A stretch of 42,088 nucleotides of DNA, taken from the NCBI GenBank assembly GCA_003150235.1, contig QAMW01000032.1, positions 1-42,088 on the forward strand, given 5' to 3'. This stretch comes from Bacteroidales bacterium. GTDB taxonomy: Bacteria > Bacteroidota > Bacteroidia > Bacteroidales > Muribaculaceae. Below, piece by piece: positions 7,610-14,743 of the stretch. The translations under genes and the position numbers were made by a program. The notes beneath the pieces were generated by a model. That model was not told where the DNA came from, ran no database searches, and was given only the letters and a program-made list of their open reading frames with translations. How positions within the stretch are numbered: the stretch's first letter is position 1; the number at the start of each line of letters is the position of its first letter.

Positions 7610-8419
7610 GCTTCGTATGAAATTGCTGACAATCCCATGCAGCGGGTCGTTGCCGTAGCTTTCCGGTATGGGAAAATCACTTTTCGTGGTGAAAATATAT
7701 CCCGTTACATCCGCCTCCATTGCTTTCAGCGCGGGTGCCGCTCCTTCGGCAGGTGTGGATATCACGGGGCGGAACAACCGGTCGCATAGATAGTCAATAA
7801 CCCGGTTGCCCATGGTTATGATTCCGGAATCGACTATTCCGGGGTCGGAGCAGTTCACGCGTATGCCGCGCGGAGCTAGTTCTCTTGACAGGTCGAGCGC
7901 AAAATGAGTGAGCATGAGCTTGCTGCGCCCGTAGGTGGTAAAGCGGTGGTGATGGGTCACGGCGTGTTCTTTCCAGTCGGTGCACAGCCGTGCGATGCGG
8001 CGCGTCATGGAGGTGGTGAACACGATTGCGCCGCCATCGGCGATTGCGGGCAGGAGCAGGCGCGTGAGCAGGGCGGTCGACACGAAATTGGTCTGCGTAG
8101 CCGACTCGTAGCCATCGGCAGTGAGGCGCATATCTCCGGGCATTGTGCCTGCGTTGTTGAAAAGTACGTCGACGCGCATTCTCTTTCCCCTTATTTCTGA
8201 GGCAAACCGCCTGACCGAATCAAATGATTCCAGATTCAGCTCCATCACTTCAAGCGTGGTTGAGCGGCGGTCGATTGATGTGATAACATTCCGTGCCTTG
8301 GCGAGATTGCGGCAGGCGAGTATCACCTGCCCGGCACCGCGCGTCACAAGCCCCTCGACAATCGCTTTGCCGATGCCCCCTGTGGCTCCTGTCACTATGT
8401 AAGTCTTCCGGTCGTTCAC
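7604..8419 (-). CDS. Short-chain dehydrogenase/reductase (retinol-dehydrogenase-like)
   Basis: 271 residues, classical SDR. TGATGGIGKA (10-19) binds NAD(P), LACRN (34-38) follows the second strand, NNAG (88-91) is the fold motif, and the active site is Ser137, Tyr163 and Lys167 (YGRSK). LNLESFDSVRRFA resembles the animal retinol dehydrogenase group, which oxidises or reduces hydroxyls on lipophilic substrates including sterols. It is the last gene of the four-gene reductase operon and overlaps the preceding SDR by 4 bases. In that setting it may be a hydroxysteroid dehydrogenase acting on the 3-position or another ring hydroxyl; the substrate is not shown by the sequence. Confidence 0.9.
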   Translation of the reverse strand: MNDRKTYIVTGATGGIGKAIVEGLVTRGAGQVILACRNLAKARNVITSIDRRSTTLEVMELNLESFDSVRRFASEIRGKRMRVDVLFNNAGTMPGDMRLTADGYESATQTNFVSTALLTRLLLPAIADGGAIVFTTSMTRRIARLCTDWKEHAVTHHHRFTTYGRSKLMLTHFALDLSRELAPRGIRVNCSDPGIVDSGIITMGNRVIDYLCDRLFRPVISTPAEGAAPALKAMEADVTGYIFTTKSDFPIPESYGNDPLHGIVSNFIRSL

Positions 8420-9219
8420 TTTCCCTTATTCTCCTTTTTACCCGGGCGGTCAAGCCCGATGCGTTTAATCATGACGCGTCCCCATTCAGGAAGCATGGCG
8501 ACTGCTACTATCGACACGCGGTTGAGACCGCCGTTGATATATTGCGCTTTGCGCCTGAACATTTTCCGGAGGGCGCGGCGTACAAATGTGTGTGGGGTGG
8601 CAAGCACACCGATGCGCACTGCAAACTTGCGCCATTTCTCAGGCAGTCCGAAAAGCGATGTTGCGATTCCCCCCGGACACGCCACAGTCACCGACACGCC
8701 GTAATCTTTCATCTCCACACGCAGGGCGCGTGAAAACGCGCGGATATATGCCTTGGTCGCGCTATACATGGCAATTCCGGGCATCGGCATCCAGCACGAC
8801 ATAGACGCCATGTTAAGTATGTAACCACCCTTTGCCTCCGTAGCCATCATCATCGCTATCTCGGTCGACAGCATCGTGACGGCACGGATGTGCAGGTCGA
8901 TGTAGAGGTTCAGACGGCGACGCCCAAGCTCCTCGACTTTCTTGAAGTCAAATATGCCGGCATTGTTGACGAGCACCTCGGGCACGATAGAGTTGGCGCG
9001 CAGCACACCGATTATGCTGTCGGTTGCGTTAGGGTCGGTCAGGTCGAGCCGGTGGGCGATTGTGGCGACGCCGTACTGTTCATGGATTTTTTCAGCCCAT
9101 TCCACAAGCTCGTTGTCCTGATTGCTCACCATAAGCACCGAATAGCCGCGCTCGGCAAGCTGATGGGCAAACTCCAGTCCGATGCCCGATGAGGCACCGG
9201 TCACTACCGCCCATCTCAT
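8416..9219 (-). CDS. Short-chain dehydrogenase/reductase (17-beta-HSD/DltE-like)
   Basis: 267 residues, classical SDR with TGASSGIG (7-14), NNAG (85-88), a catalytic Ser at 139 or 141 and YSATK (Tyr152, Lys156). The C-terminal 60 residues form a longer, basic tail (RRALRKMFRRKAQ, MIKRIGL) that could sit at the membrane like the hydroxysteroid dehydrogenase 12 group. The start is fixed by ATGA overlap with the flavin reductase gene upstream. It likely reduces or oxidises a hydroxyl/keto group on the same substrate as its operon partners. It is not a duplicate of the next SDR; the two differ throughout. Confidence 0.9.
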   Translation of the reverse strand: MRWAVVTGASSGIGLEFAHQLAERGYSVLMVSNQDNELVEWAEKIHEQYGVATIAHRLDLTDPNATDSIIGVLRANSIVPEVLVNNAGIFDFKKVEELGRRRLNLYIDLHIRAVTMLSTEIAMMMATEAKGGYILNMASMSCWMPMPGIAMYSATKAYIRAFSRALRVEMKDYGVSVTVACPGGIATSLFGLPEKWRKFAVRIGVLATPHTFVRRALRKMFRRKAQYINGGLNRVSIVAVAMLPEWGRVMIKRIGLDRPGKKENKGK

Positions 9220-10448
9220 GACTGCTGACGTGCTTTAATCCGTTCGATCTCGCGTTTGAGGCTTTTCGGAAGGTCATGGACACACTTGTGACACGCCATC
9301 TCGCGCGAATACATTCTGCCGATGCAGTAGTTGGTGTGCTCGCATCCGGAGCTTTCAAGACCCTCGTCGCGCATACGGTTGACAAAGTCGGGCATCGTGA
9401 GCAGTGACCGCGCCATCTGCACAAACTCAAATCCTTCGCCGAGCACCCGCTCGATTGAGCTGCGAGTAGAGCACCCGCCCACATAGATAAGGGGCATCTT
9501 CAGCTCCTTGCGGAATATCTTTGCGTCGTCAAGGAAATAGCACTCCTTGTAAGGTACGGCAGGCACCATCATCTTGCCGAACATCCTCACGCCGTATTTC
9601 AGCCACCAGCAGCCCATGTAGTGAGTCATCGCGCCGATAGGCATCTCACCGCGCATCACATACATGGGCGCTTTGCTGACAAAGCCTCCGGAGAGCACAA
9701 GCGCGTGTGCGCCGAGCTGTTCGAGTTCGCGGGCTATCAGAAGTCCCTCGTCGATGTCGATGCCTCCCTTGAAGCCGTCGCGCATGTTGGTCTTGACAAT
9801 CACGCCGAGGTCGCTCCCCGCCGCCTTCATCACCTCCTCCATGCAGAGGCGCATGAAGCGCATACGGTTGTCGAGCGAGCCGCCCCAGCGGTCGTGGCGG
9901 TGATTGGTGTAGGGCGAGAGAAACTGGCTGATGAGGTAGCCGTGACCGGCGTGTATCTCAACACAGTCCATTCCGGCGTCACGGGCGAGACGTACAGCGT
10001 CGCCAAACGAACGTGCCATCGCCGTTATCTCGTCGTCGCGCATCTTCCTTACCGGAGTGGGGGAGTATATGTTGAACCGTCCCGATGCCGATATGGGGGT
10101 CTCGCCCGCGGTCGACTTGTGCGACATGTTGCCGCAGTGACCGAGCTGTATCGATGCCTTGGCTCCGGTGGCGTGGATGGCATCGGTGATGTCGCGCAAT
10201 CCGGGTATGATTTCCTTTCTCATCCAGAGCTGTCGCGGGAAGGAAAGTCCGTTGCGGGTCACCGAGGCGTAGGCGAGGGTGGTCATCCCTACGCCTCCTT
10301 CTGCTACCGACAGATGATAGTCTTTGAGCATCTGCGACGGACTGTTGTCGGGGCACATTCCCTCGAATGCCGCCGAGCGTATGGTGCGGTTGCGCAAGGT
10401 CACGGGACCTATCTGCGCGGGGGTGAATAATAGCGATTGGTCGTACAT
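9216..10448 (-). CDS. Old-Yellow-Enzyme-family NADH:flavin oxidoreductase (possible steroid/bile-acid enone reductase)
   Basis: 410 residues with an FMN TIM-barrel. QLGH (101-104), HAGHGYLISQFLSP (166-179), NHRHDRWGGSLDNR (182-195) and YVGGCSTR (322-329) mark the BaiCD/2,4-dienoyl-CoA reductase side of the family. Unlike BaiCD it lacks the C-terminal FAD and NADH domains. It ends with four cysteines at 369, 375, 386 and 389 (spacing x5, x10, x2), in the place where longer relatives bind a 4Fe-4S cluster, but the spacing is not canonical. In the operon it lies between the SRD5A-like gene (4 bases away) and an SDR. By analogy with gut Bacteroidetes 5-beta-reductases it may reduce a 3-oxo-delta4 A-ring; this is inference. 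Confidence 0.88.
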   Translation of the reverse strand: MYDQSLLFTPAQIGPVTLRNRTIRSAAFEGMCPDNSPSQMLKDYHLSVAEGGVGMTTLAYASVTRNGLSFPRQLWMRKEIIPGLRDITDAIHATGAKASIQLGHCGNMSHKSTAGETPISASGRFNIYSPTPVRKMRDDEITAMARSFGDAVRLARDAGMDCVEIHAGHGYLISQFLSPYTNHRHDRWGGSLDNRMRFMRLCMEEVMKAAGSDLGVIVKTNMRDGFKGGIDIDEGLLIARELEQLGAHALVLSGGFVSKAPMYVMRGEMPIGAMTHYMGCWWLKYGVRMFGKMMVPAVPYKECYFLDDAKIFRKELKMPLIYVGGCSTRSSIERVLGEGFEFVQMARSLLTMPDFVNRMRDEGLESSGCEHTNYCIGRMYSREMACHKCVHDLPKSLKREIERIKARQQS

Positions 10449-10452
10449 GGTG

Positions 10453-11226
10453 TCAGTATATAAATGGGATAATGCTTTTCAGGCGTAGTGACGTGAACTC
10501 GTCGCCGAACTCGCGGCGGTAGCGGTCGTTGATTTTAAGCGCGCGGGGGGCAAGATTGGCGAATGTCCAGAGAGCGAACACCGCACCTGCCCACGACCAG
10601 GTGAGGATGGCGAAGCCGGTCCACTCGACTACCTCGCCGAAATAGTTTGCCGACGATACGTAGCGGAACATGCCGCCGCGCGGCAGGTAGTGGCGCGTGT
10701 CGCCGGGCTTGCGCAGATGGCGTATGATGTAGTCGCTGTGGATGTTGATTGCCATCCCGGCGAAAAATATCAGCGTGCCGCCGATGAATTGTGGCGAGAG
10801 CAGCCACGAGTCGGGGTAGCGGTCGGCGGGCGAGAGGTAGAATATCCATCCTCCCTGCATGACGGCGTTGATGAGGTTGAATGTCACCCCCATCAGTATG
10901 ATTGAGAGCGGCATTCGGCTCTTACCCTTGATAAGCAGCGGGAAGATGAAGGAGCGCTGGAAATAGTGCAGCTCGAAAAGTAGCGCCATCACGAGCGGCG
11001 CGGTCTCGGCACGTCGCGGCGAGCATAGCCACAGCGCGAGCATGGCGAAAAACACGGGCGACTCCATGATTACCCACCCGAGACGGTTGTTGACCGACGC
11101 ACCCCAGCGGCGCGAATACATGATGCCGTAACCGGCATCGATAAAATGCAGGGCGACAAACACAATCAGGGCTGTCACTGCCATCCCGACAAGCAGCCAG
11201 TCGTACCACAGCGTAAGGTTTTCCAT
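10453..11226 (-). CDS. Membrane 5-alpha-reductase of the human SRD5A1 type
   Basis: 257 residues, about six or seven membrane helices, with very clear steroid 5-alpha-reductase motifs: NIHSD (161-165), LRKPGDT (171-177), LPRGGMFRYV (181-190), ANYFGEVVEWTG (193-204) and the C-terminal IIPFIY. Human SRD5A1 has nearly the same words (NIHSD, LRKPGDT, PRGG, ANYFGE, IIPF). Glu55 (in GWVIMESP) and Tyr88 (in ELHYFQR) match the two residues that in SRD5A2 (Glu57, Tyr91) hold the 3-keto group. The enzyme should use NADPH to reduce the delta4 bond of a 3-oxo-delta4 steroid to the 5-alpha (allo) form. It is first in its operon, with TATCTTTG upstream. Confidence 0.9.
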   Translation of the reverse strand: MENLTLWYDWLLVGMAVTALIVFVALHFIDAGYGIMYSRRWGASVNNRLGWVIMESPVFFAMLALWLCSPRRAETAPLVMALLFELHYFQRSFIFPLLIKGKSRMPLSIILMGVTFNLINAVMQGGWIFYLSPADRYPDSWLLSPQFIGGTLIFFAGMAINIHSDYIIRHLRKPGDTRHYLPRGGMFRYVSSANYFGEVVEWTGFAILTWSWAGAVFALWTFANLAPRALKINDRYRREFGDEFTSLRLKSIIPFIY

Positions 11227-11246
11227 TGCACATCAAGTTATAATGG

Positions 11247-11254
11247 CAAAGATA
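11247..11254 (-). promoter_or_regulatory. -7 box of the reductase operon
   Basis: The minus strand reads TATCTTTG (TAnnTTTG), 20 bases before the SRD5A-like start. There is no good TTTG at the -33 position; repeat-like sequence occupies it. Confidence 0.5.
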
Positions 11255-11259
11255 GTAAA

Positions 11260-11382
11260 AAGTTGTCAGATTTCAGATTTCAGACATCAGATTTCATAGA
11301 GGGATCTTTCCCTGGCGGGAAAAGAGGTGTTGTCAGTTTTCAGGGGTCGTTAAAGACTTTGGAGACCTTAAGGACTCTAATG
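11260..11382. repeat. GTTGTCAG module and 10-bp-period repeat
   Basis: The gap between the reductase operon and the fimbrial locus carries two copies of GTTGTCAG(A/T)TTTCAG (from 11261 and 11322), and a degenerate tandem at 11350-11382 with a period near 10 (units like TTAAAGACTT, AAGGACTCTA). The same two modules recur at 22230-22341 and 37071-37154. Confidence 0.65.
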
Positions 11383-11387
11383 ATGCG

Positions 11388-11414
11388 GGGCGGACACACT
11401 TCCCTGCGCCCCTA
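11388..11414 (-). repeat. REP element fused to the end of a fimbrial gene
   Basis: On the minus strand the sequence GTAGGGGCG...GAAGT...CCGCCCC resembles the first hairpin of the REP at 38513. The TAG stop of the upstream fimbrial gene is the TAG of this REP's GTAGGGGCG. Confidence 0.55.
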
Positions 11415-12725
11415 CTGCGGGGTGAAGTCGACCTCGATGCCGTCGCGGATGTAGCGGATTATGCCGCCATCGCTGAGGATGCCGATGGTGGCGTTGACTG
11501 CTGTTTCGGGGCGGTCGCCTCCTGCGCGGTCAATGAGCGCGATAATGTCGTAAAAGGTGTTGCGGTCGGCGCGGTAAAGGGGGAATATCTGTTTGGTTAG
11601 CTCCGACATGTCGAAACACTGGTGGTCGTTGATGGTAGCAAAGCGGAAATTGACCGGCACCTTGTAGTAATACCATGAACTTTCATATTGCGCCTTGACG
11701 ATGAGAAACATCTCGCGGCTCTGCTTTATCGGCGCCTTGTCATCGTAGTCAATCACTTCGTAGCGCTTGCCGTTTTTGTGCTCGTCGTTATTATGCCCGG
11801 TTTGGTTGAGGCGTGTACACTGGTTTTTGACTACGGAGTAGTCGATCCAGTCGCTCGGATATGTGTAGTAGATGTGCCCTTCGTCGCCGGTGCGCTGTAT
11901 ACCCCGGGTGGTGATGTCGGCGGGATACGCCCATTGCGGTTTGGTGTCGTCGATGGTTGTGCCGTCGGCGATGAGGGTGTTTGACAGCGCGACTGAAGCG
12001 GTGGAGGGGAGCAAGGTCGTGTTCACGTCAACGCCCGTGAATTGCAAAGCCTGTGATTCGGGGAGGAGCGGCGATGTGGTGGCGTAGCGGCAGAGCATAC
12101 TGTAAAAATTGCCGTGGCTGACTGTGGCGTTGCTCGCGTCATGCAGCGTGACACGGATTTTTGCGGCGACACGGCTCAGCGGCACTTCGATGTTGGCGTA
12201 GCGTGACAGGTTTGGCGCCACAATAACCTCTCCGTACATGACAAAGAGATCCTGTGGTCTATTATGCTGCAGACCAGAAAGTCCATCCTTAAAAATCTCG
12301 GCAAAAGTCTTGCCGTGGGGATCACCCATGTTTATATGATAGTTTGCTACCATCGCTATTTTTGAGGCAGCTTTTACGATATCAAAGGTAATGTCGCCGG
12401 TTTGGTCTGAGGCAAATGAGACGATTTCATGTCTACCATGAAATTCGGAAGGAACATCAAAAGGCTTGTATAGCGTCACCTTTCCTTCATTGTCAAGAAA
12501 AAAGAGATCGATTGTCTCCACTGCTGTCTCGTTCATGTCTTGCCAGCAATATTCCTCAGTGGCGCCATCGGCGCGGCTAAGTCCGCGCCCGTAGCCGTCG
12601 GTGGTGTAGCTGATGGTGATGCGCTCGACATCGGCGGCCGCGGAAGGCTCGGCGTCGTGCTTGTCGGAGCAGGCGGCAAGCATCAACGCGGCAAGCAGTA
12701 TACATTGTAGTCGGTAAAGTTTCAT
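11412..12725 (-). CDS. FimA/Mfa-like fimbrial lipoprotein
   Basis: 437 residues. Signal peptide with lipobox (CILLAALMLAAC, Cys19) and a short linker, then a candidate protease site SRADG (Arg51-Ala52) at the position where fimbrillin pro-sequences are removed. The N-terminal half has the fimbrillin hallmark VPLSRVAAKIRV (about 181-192), which precedes the donor-strand acceptor fold. I read it as an accessory or minor pilus subunit of the Mfa/FimA superfamily. It is the last gene in the nine-gene locus, 16 bases after the preceding one. The stop codon lies in a REP element, so the natural C-terminus may have been altered. Confidence 0.75.
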   Translation of the reverse strand: MKLYRLQCILLAALMLAACSDKHDAEPSAAADVERITISYTTDGYGRGLSRADGATEEYCWQDMNETAVETIDLFFLDNEGKVTLYKPFDVPSEFHGRHEIVSFASDQTGDITFDIVKAASKIAMVANYHINMGDPHGKTFAEIFKDGLSGLQHNRPQDLFVMYGEVIVAPNLSRYANIEVPLSRVAAKIRVTLHDASNATVSHGNFYSMLCRYATTSPLLPESQALQFTGVDVNTTLLPSTASVALSNTLIADGTTIDDTKPQWAYPADITTRGIQRTGDEGHIYYTYPSDWIDYSVVKNQCTRLNQTGHNNDEHKNGKRYEVIDYDDKAPIKQSREMFLIVKAQYESSWYYYKVPVNFRFATINDHQCFDMSELTKQIFPLYRADRNTFYDIIALIDRAGGDRPETAVNATIGILSDGGIIRYIRDGIEVDFTPQ

Positions 12726-12741
12726 GACATTTCAGGGTTGA

Positions 12742-14736
12742 TTATGGGTTGGTGGTCGCCGGGGCATCCTTGTGACCCTCCGGATAGCTCCACCAGCACC
12801 GGCTGCTGTAATCGGACCTATTGCTATTTATCCCTTTGATGAGTTCAGCCTCATCTCGTTTCTTGTCCGTGGTACCGGCATTTTTACTCTTATTCCTATA
12901 GAACGGGAAAAGATGTCGTATCTGGATACGGGTTTTTGTACCGGCAAGTTTCAGGGGAGTAAACGGCGATGTGCCGCCATCAGGATTTATCGGCAGCTCC
13001 TCGGTGAAATTTATGCCGTCGTAAGCTACCTTTATTACGAGATAGCAGGTCGGGACTTCTCCTTTTTCTTTCCAATACTGCCCGTTGGCGTTAAGCTGTA
13101 TGATATCTCCGGCTTCATCTTCCATTTTGGGTTGTTTATTTTCGTCAAAATCCACCGTCTTTAGTCGCGAGCCCACTTTTACCTGATAAGCATCAGCACG
13201 CGCAACGCCGGAAGTCACAGCCTTTCTGTTTTTTCCATCGAGGTTTCCTACTCCGAAGAAGAAACCGTTTGGAGTGTTAGACGCCGAGGCATAATTGATT
13301 GAGCCGTCAGCATTGGTCGTGAATTTATCTTCGGCGGTGTATTCGACGCCATCCTCGATGAGGAATGCTTTCCACACAGCACCGGCAGGCGCGGGGAATG
13401 TGAAAGTATAGTCGGCAAAAGAGGTGGAGTTTTGTATTAGCTCATAATCTTCGTGATAAGATGGGAATGATACGTAACAGTGCTTTGCTTCGCTGTCACT
13501 ATTGGCTGAGAATTCGTAGTCGGTTGGATTCCAGCCTATCGCGGAGTTGGCGTAATTCCAGCATTCCAGCTTATAGGAGAGTTTGCCGGGTTCAATGTCT
13601 TTGTCGATAGTAAAGTGATAAAGATGATTGCGATTTACGTTATACCGGCTATTAGCGTAATGAGGGTTGGTTTCTTCACCGGGATAATTGTCAATTACCA
13701 TGTCGCAGGTTTCCTCACCGCCGGTATCGTTCTTGACTGTTACGGTGATAGTAGTTTTTTTAATTTTATTATCAGATGTTTCGGGAAGATAAAACACTAA
13801 GCTGCCGTCACCGTCGGTTTCGTTATAATATCCACTACCGGAATTATCATAGCCGGGTGCTGTTATCGTTATCGAATCTGATTTTTTTGAACCGTTGTTA
13901 GGATTTGACGACTTGTCATAAACGACGCTGTTGTCGTTGGTTTCGGCTGCGTTTTCCCAGCCATTGGGACACGGCATCAGTTTTGAGTAATACTCGTCTA
14001 GCTTAGCTTTAACGAGTGTATATCCGGCGTCAATGAGCTTTTGGGTCAGCACGATTTTTACTTTTGCGACAGCACGGAGAAGCTTTATCTCGCCGACATC
14101 TGCGCTTGTCGTGCCGTCAAGATTCATTGTGAAGGTTTTTACGCCCCACATGGGTATGGTCGGGGAGTATTTTGGCGCCCTACTTTTGCTTTCGAACCAA
14201 GTGACAGGTGAGTTAACAGCTGCTGTAAGCTCTGTCAAAGTAGTCAATTTATTTATATGTGCGTCTTTACTCTCATTTTGACGGTCGCGGAAATTGGCAA
14301 TAACCATCAGACGGTAAGTGCCTTCGCTCCAGCCTTTGCCTGCTGTGTTGAGTTTGGTCGTGACTTGATAATATCCGTTGCTAATTGGCACAAGCTCGCT
14401 TTCTTTGATGTCGATGTGTGCGATACTCCCGTCGGTATTGTTAATAATCATCACGTGAAGCCAGTTGGTTTCCTTTGCATTGGTATTAGAGAGGATGATT
14501 TTGTTGTCGAAGGAGCTGCCGGGATTGCCGGGGTCATCGGGATTCCAGATGCCGTCGCCGTCGGCGCGTGAAAAGAGGTCGCCGAGCTGGTCAAGTTTCA
14601 GCACGAAGCTCACCGGCACCTCGTCGGGCAGTTTCCCGGGCTCGTCGCAGGTGTCGTAGTCGTTGACGCATCCGCCAAGCATCATCGTCAGGACGATGCC
14701 CCACAATGCAGTAATATGTCGTGCAAGATACTTCAT
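12742..14736 (-). CDS. Mfa-like fimbrial lipoprotein
   Basis: 664 residues with lipobox LGGC (Cys23) and a candidate processing site FSRADG (Arg57-Ala58). The middle shows the fimbrillin block IPMWG followed by LLRAVAKVKIVL, also seen in the 771-residue subunit. RNHLYHFTI marks the strand pattern near the end of the first fimbrillin domain. The C-terminal 200 residues (from about YEFSANSDS) have no feature I recognise and end in a basic/polar tail. Probably an accessory or tip-associated subunit. It starts 7 bases after the stop of the 958-residue gene, so the two are co-translated or tightly coupled. Confidence 0.75.
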   Translation of the reverse strand: MKYLARHITALWGIVLTMMLGGCVNDYDTCDEPGKLPDEVPVSFVLKLDQLGDLFSRADGDGIWNPDDPGNPGSSFDNKIILSNTNAKETNWLHVMIINNTDGSIAHIDIKESELVPISNGYYQVTTKLNTAGKGWSEGTYRLMVIANFRDRQNESKDAHINKLTTLTELTAAVNSPVTWFESKSRAPKYSPTIPMWGVKTFTMNLDGTTSADVGEIKLLRAVAKVKIVLTQKLIDAGYTLVKAKLDEYYSKLMPCPNGWENAAETNDNSVVYDKSSNPNNGSKKSDSITITAPGYDNSGSGYYNETDGDGSLVFYLPETSDNKIKKTTITVTVKNDTGGEETCDMVIDNYPGEETNPHYANSRYNVNRNHLYHFTIDKDIEPGKLSYKLECWNYANSAIGWNPTDYEFSANSDSEAKHCYVSFPSYHEDYELIQNSTSFADYTFTFPAPAGAVWKAFLIEDGVEYTAEDKFTTNADGSINYASASNTPNGFFFGVGNLDGKNRKAVTSGVARADAYQVKVGSRLKTVDFDENKQPKMEDEAGDIIQLNANGQYWKEKGEVPTCYLVIKVAYDGINFTEELPINPDGGTSPFTPLKLAGTKTRIQIRHLFPFYRNKSKNAGTTDKKRDEAELIKGINSNRSDYSSRCWWSYPEGHKDAPATTNP

Positions 14737-14743
14737 TTCCTTA

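Noticed and set aside
9621..10430. Long plus-strand frame of 269 codons
   Set aside because: It is the antisense shadow of the OYE gene, whose FMN-binding motifs are unmistakable; the shadow has no recognisable domain.
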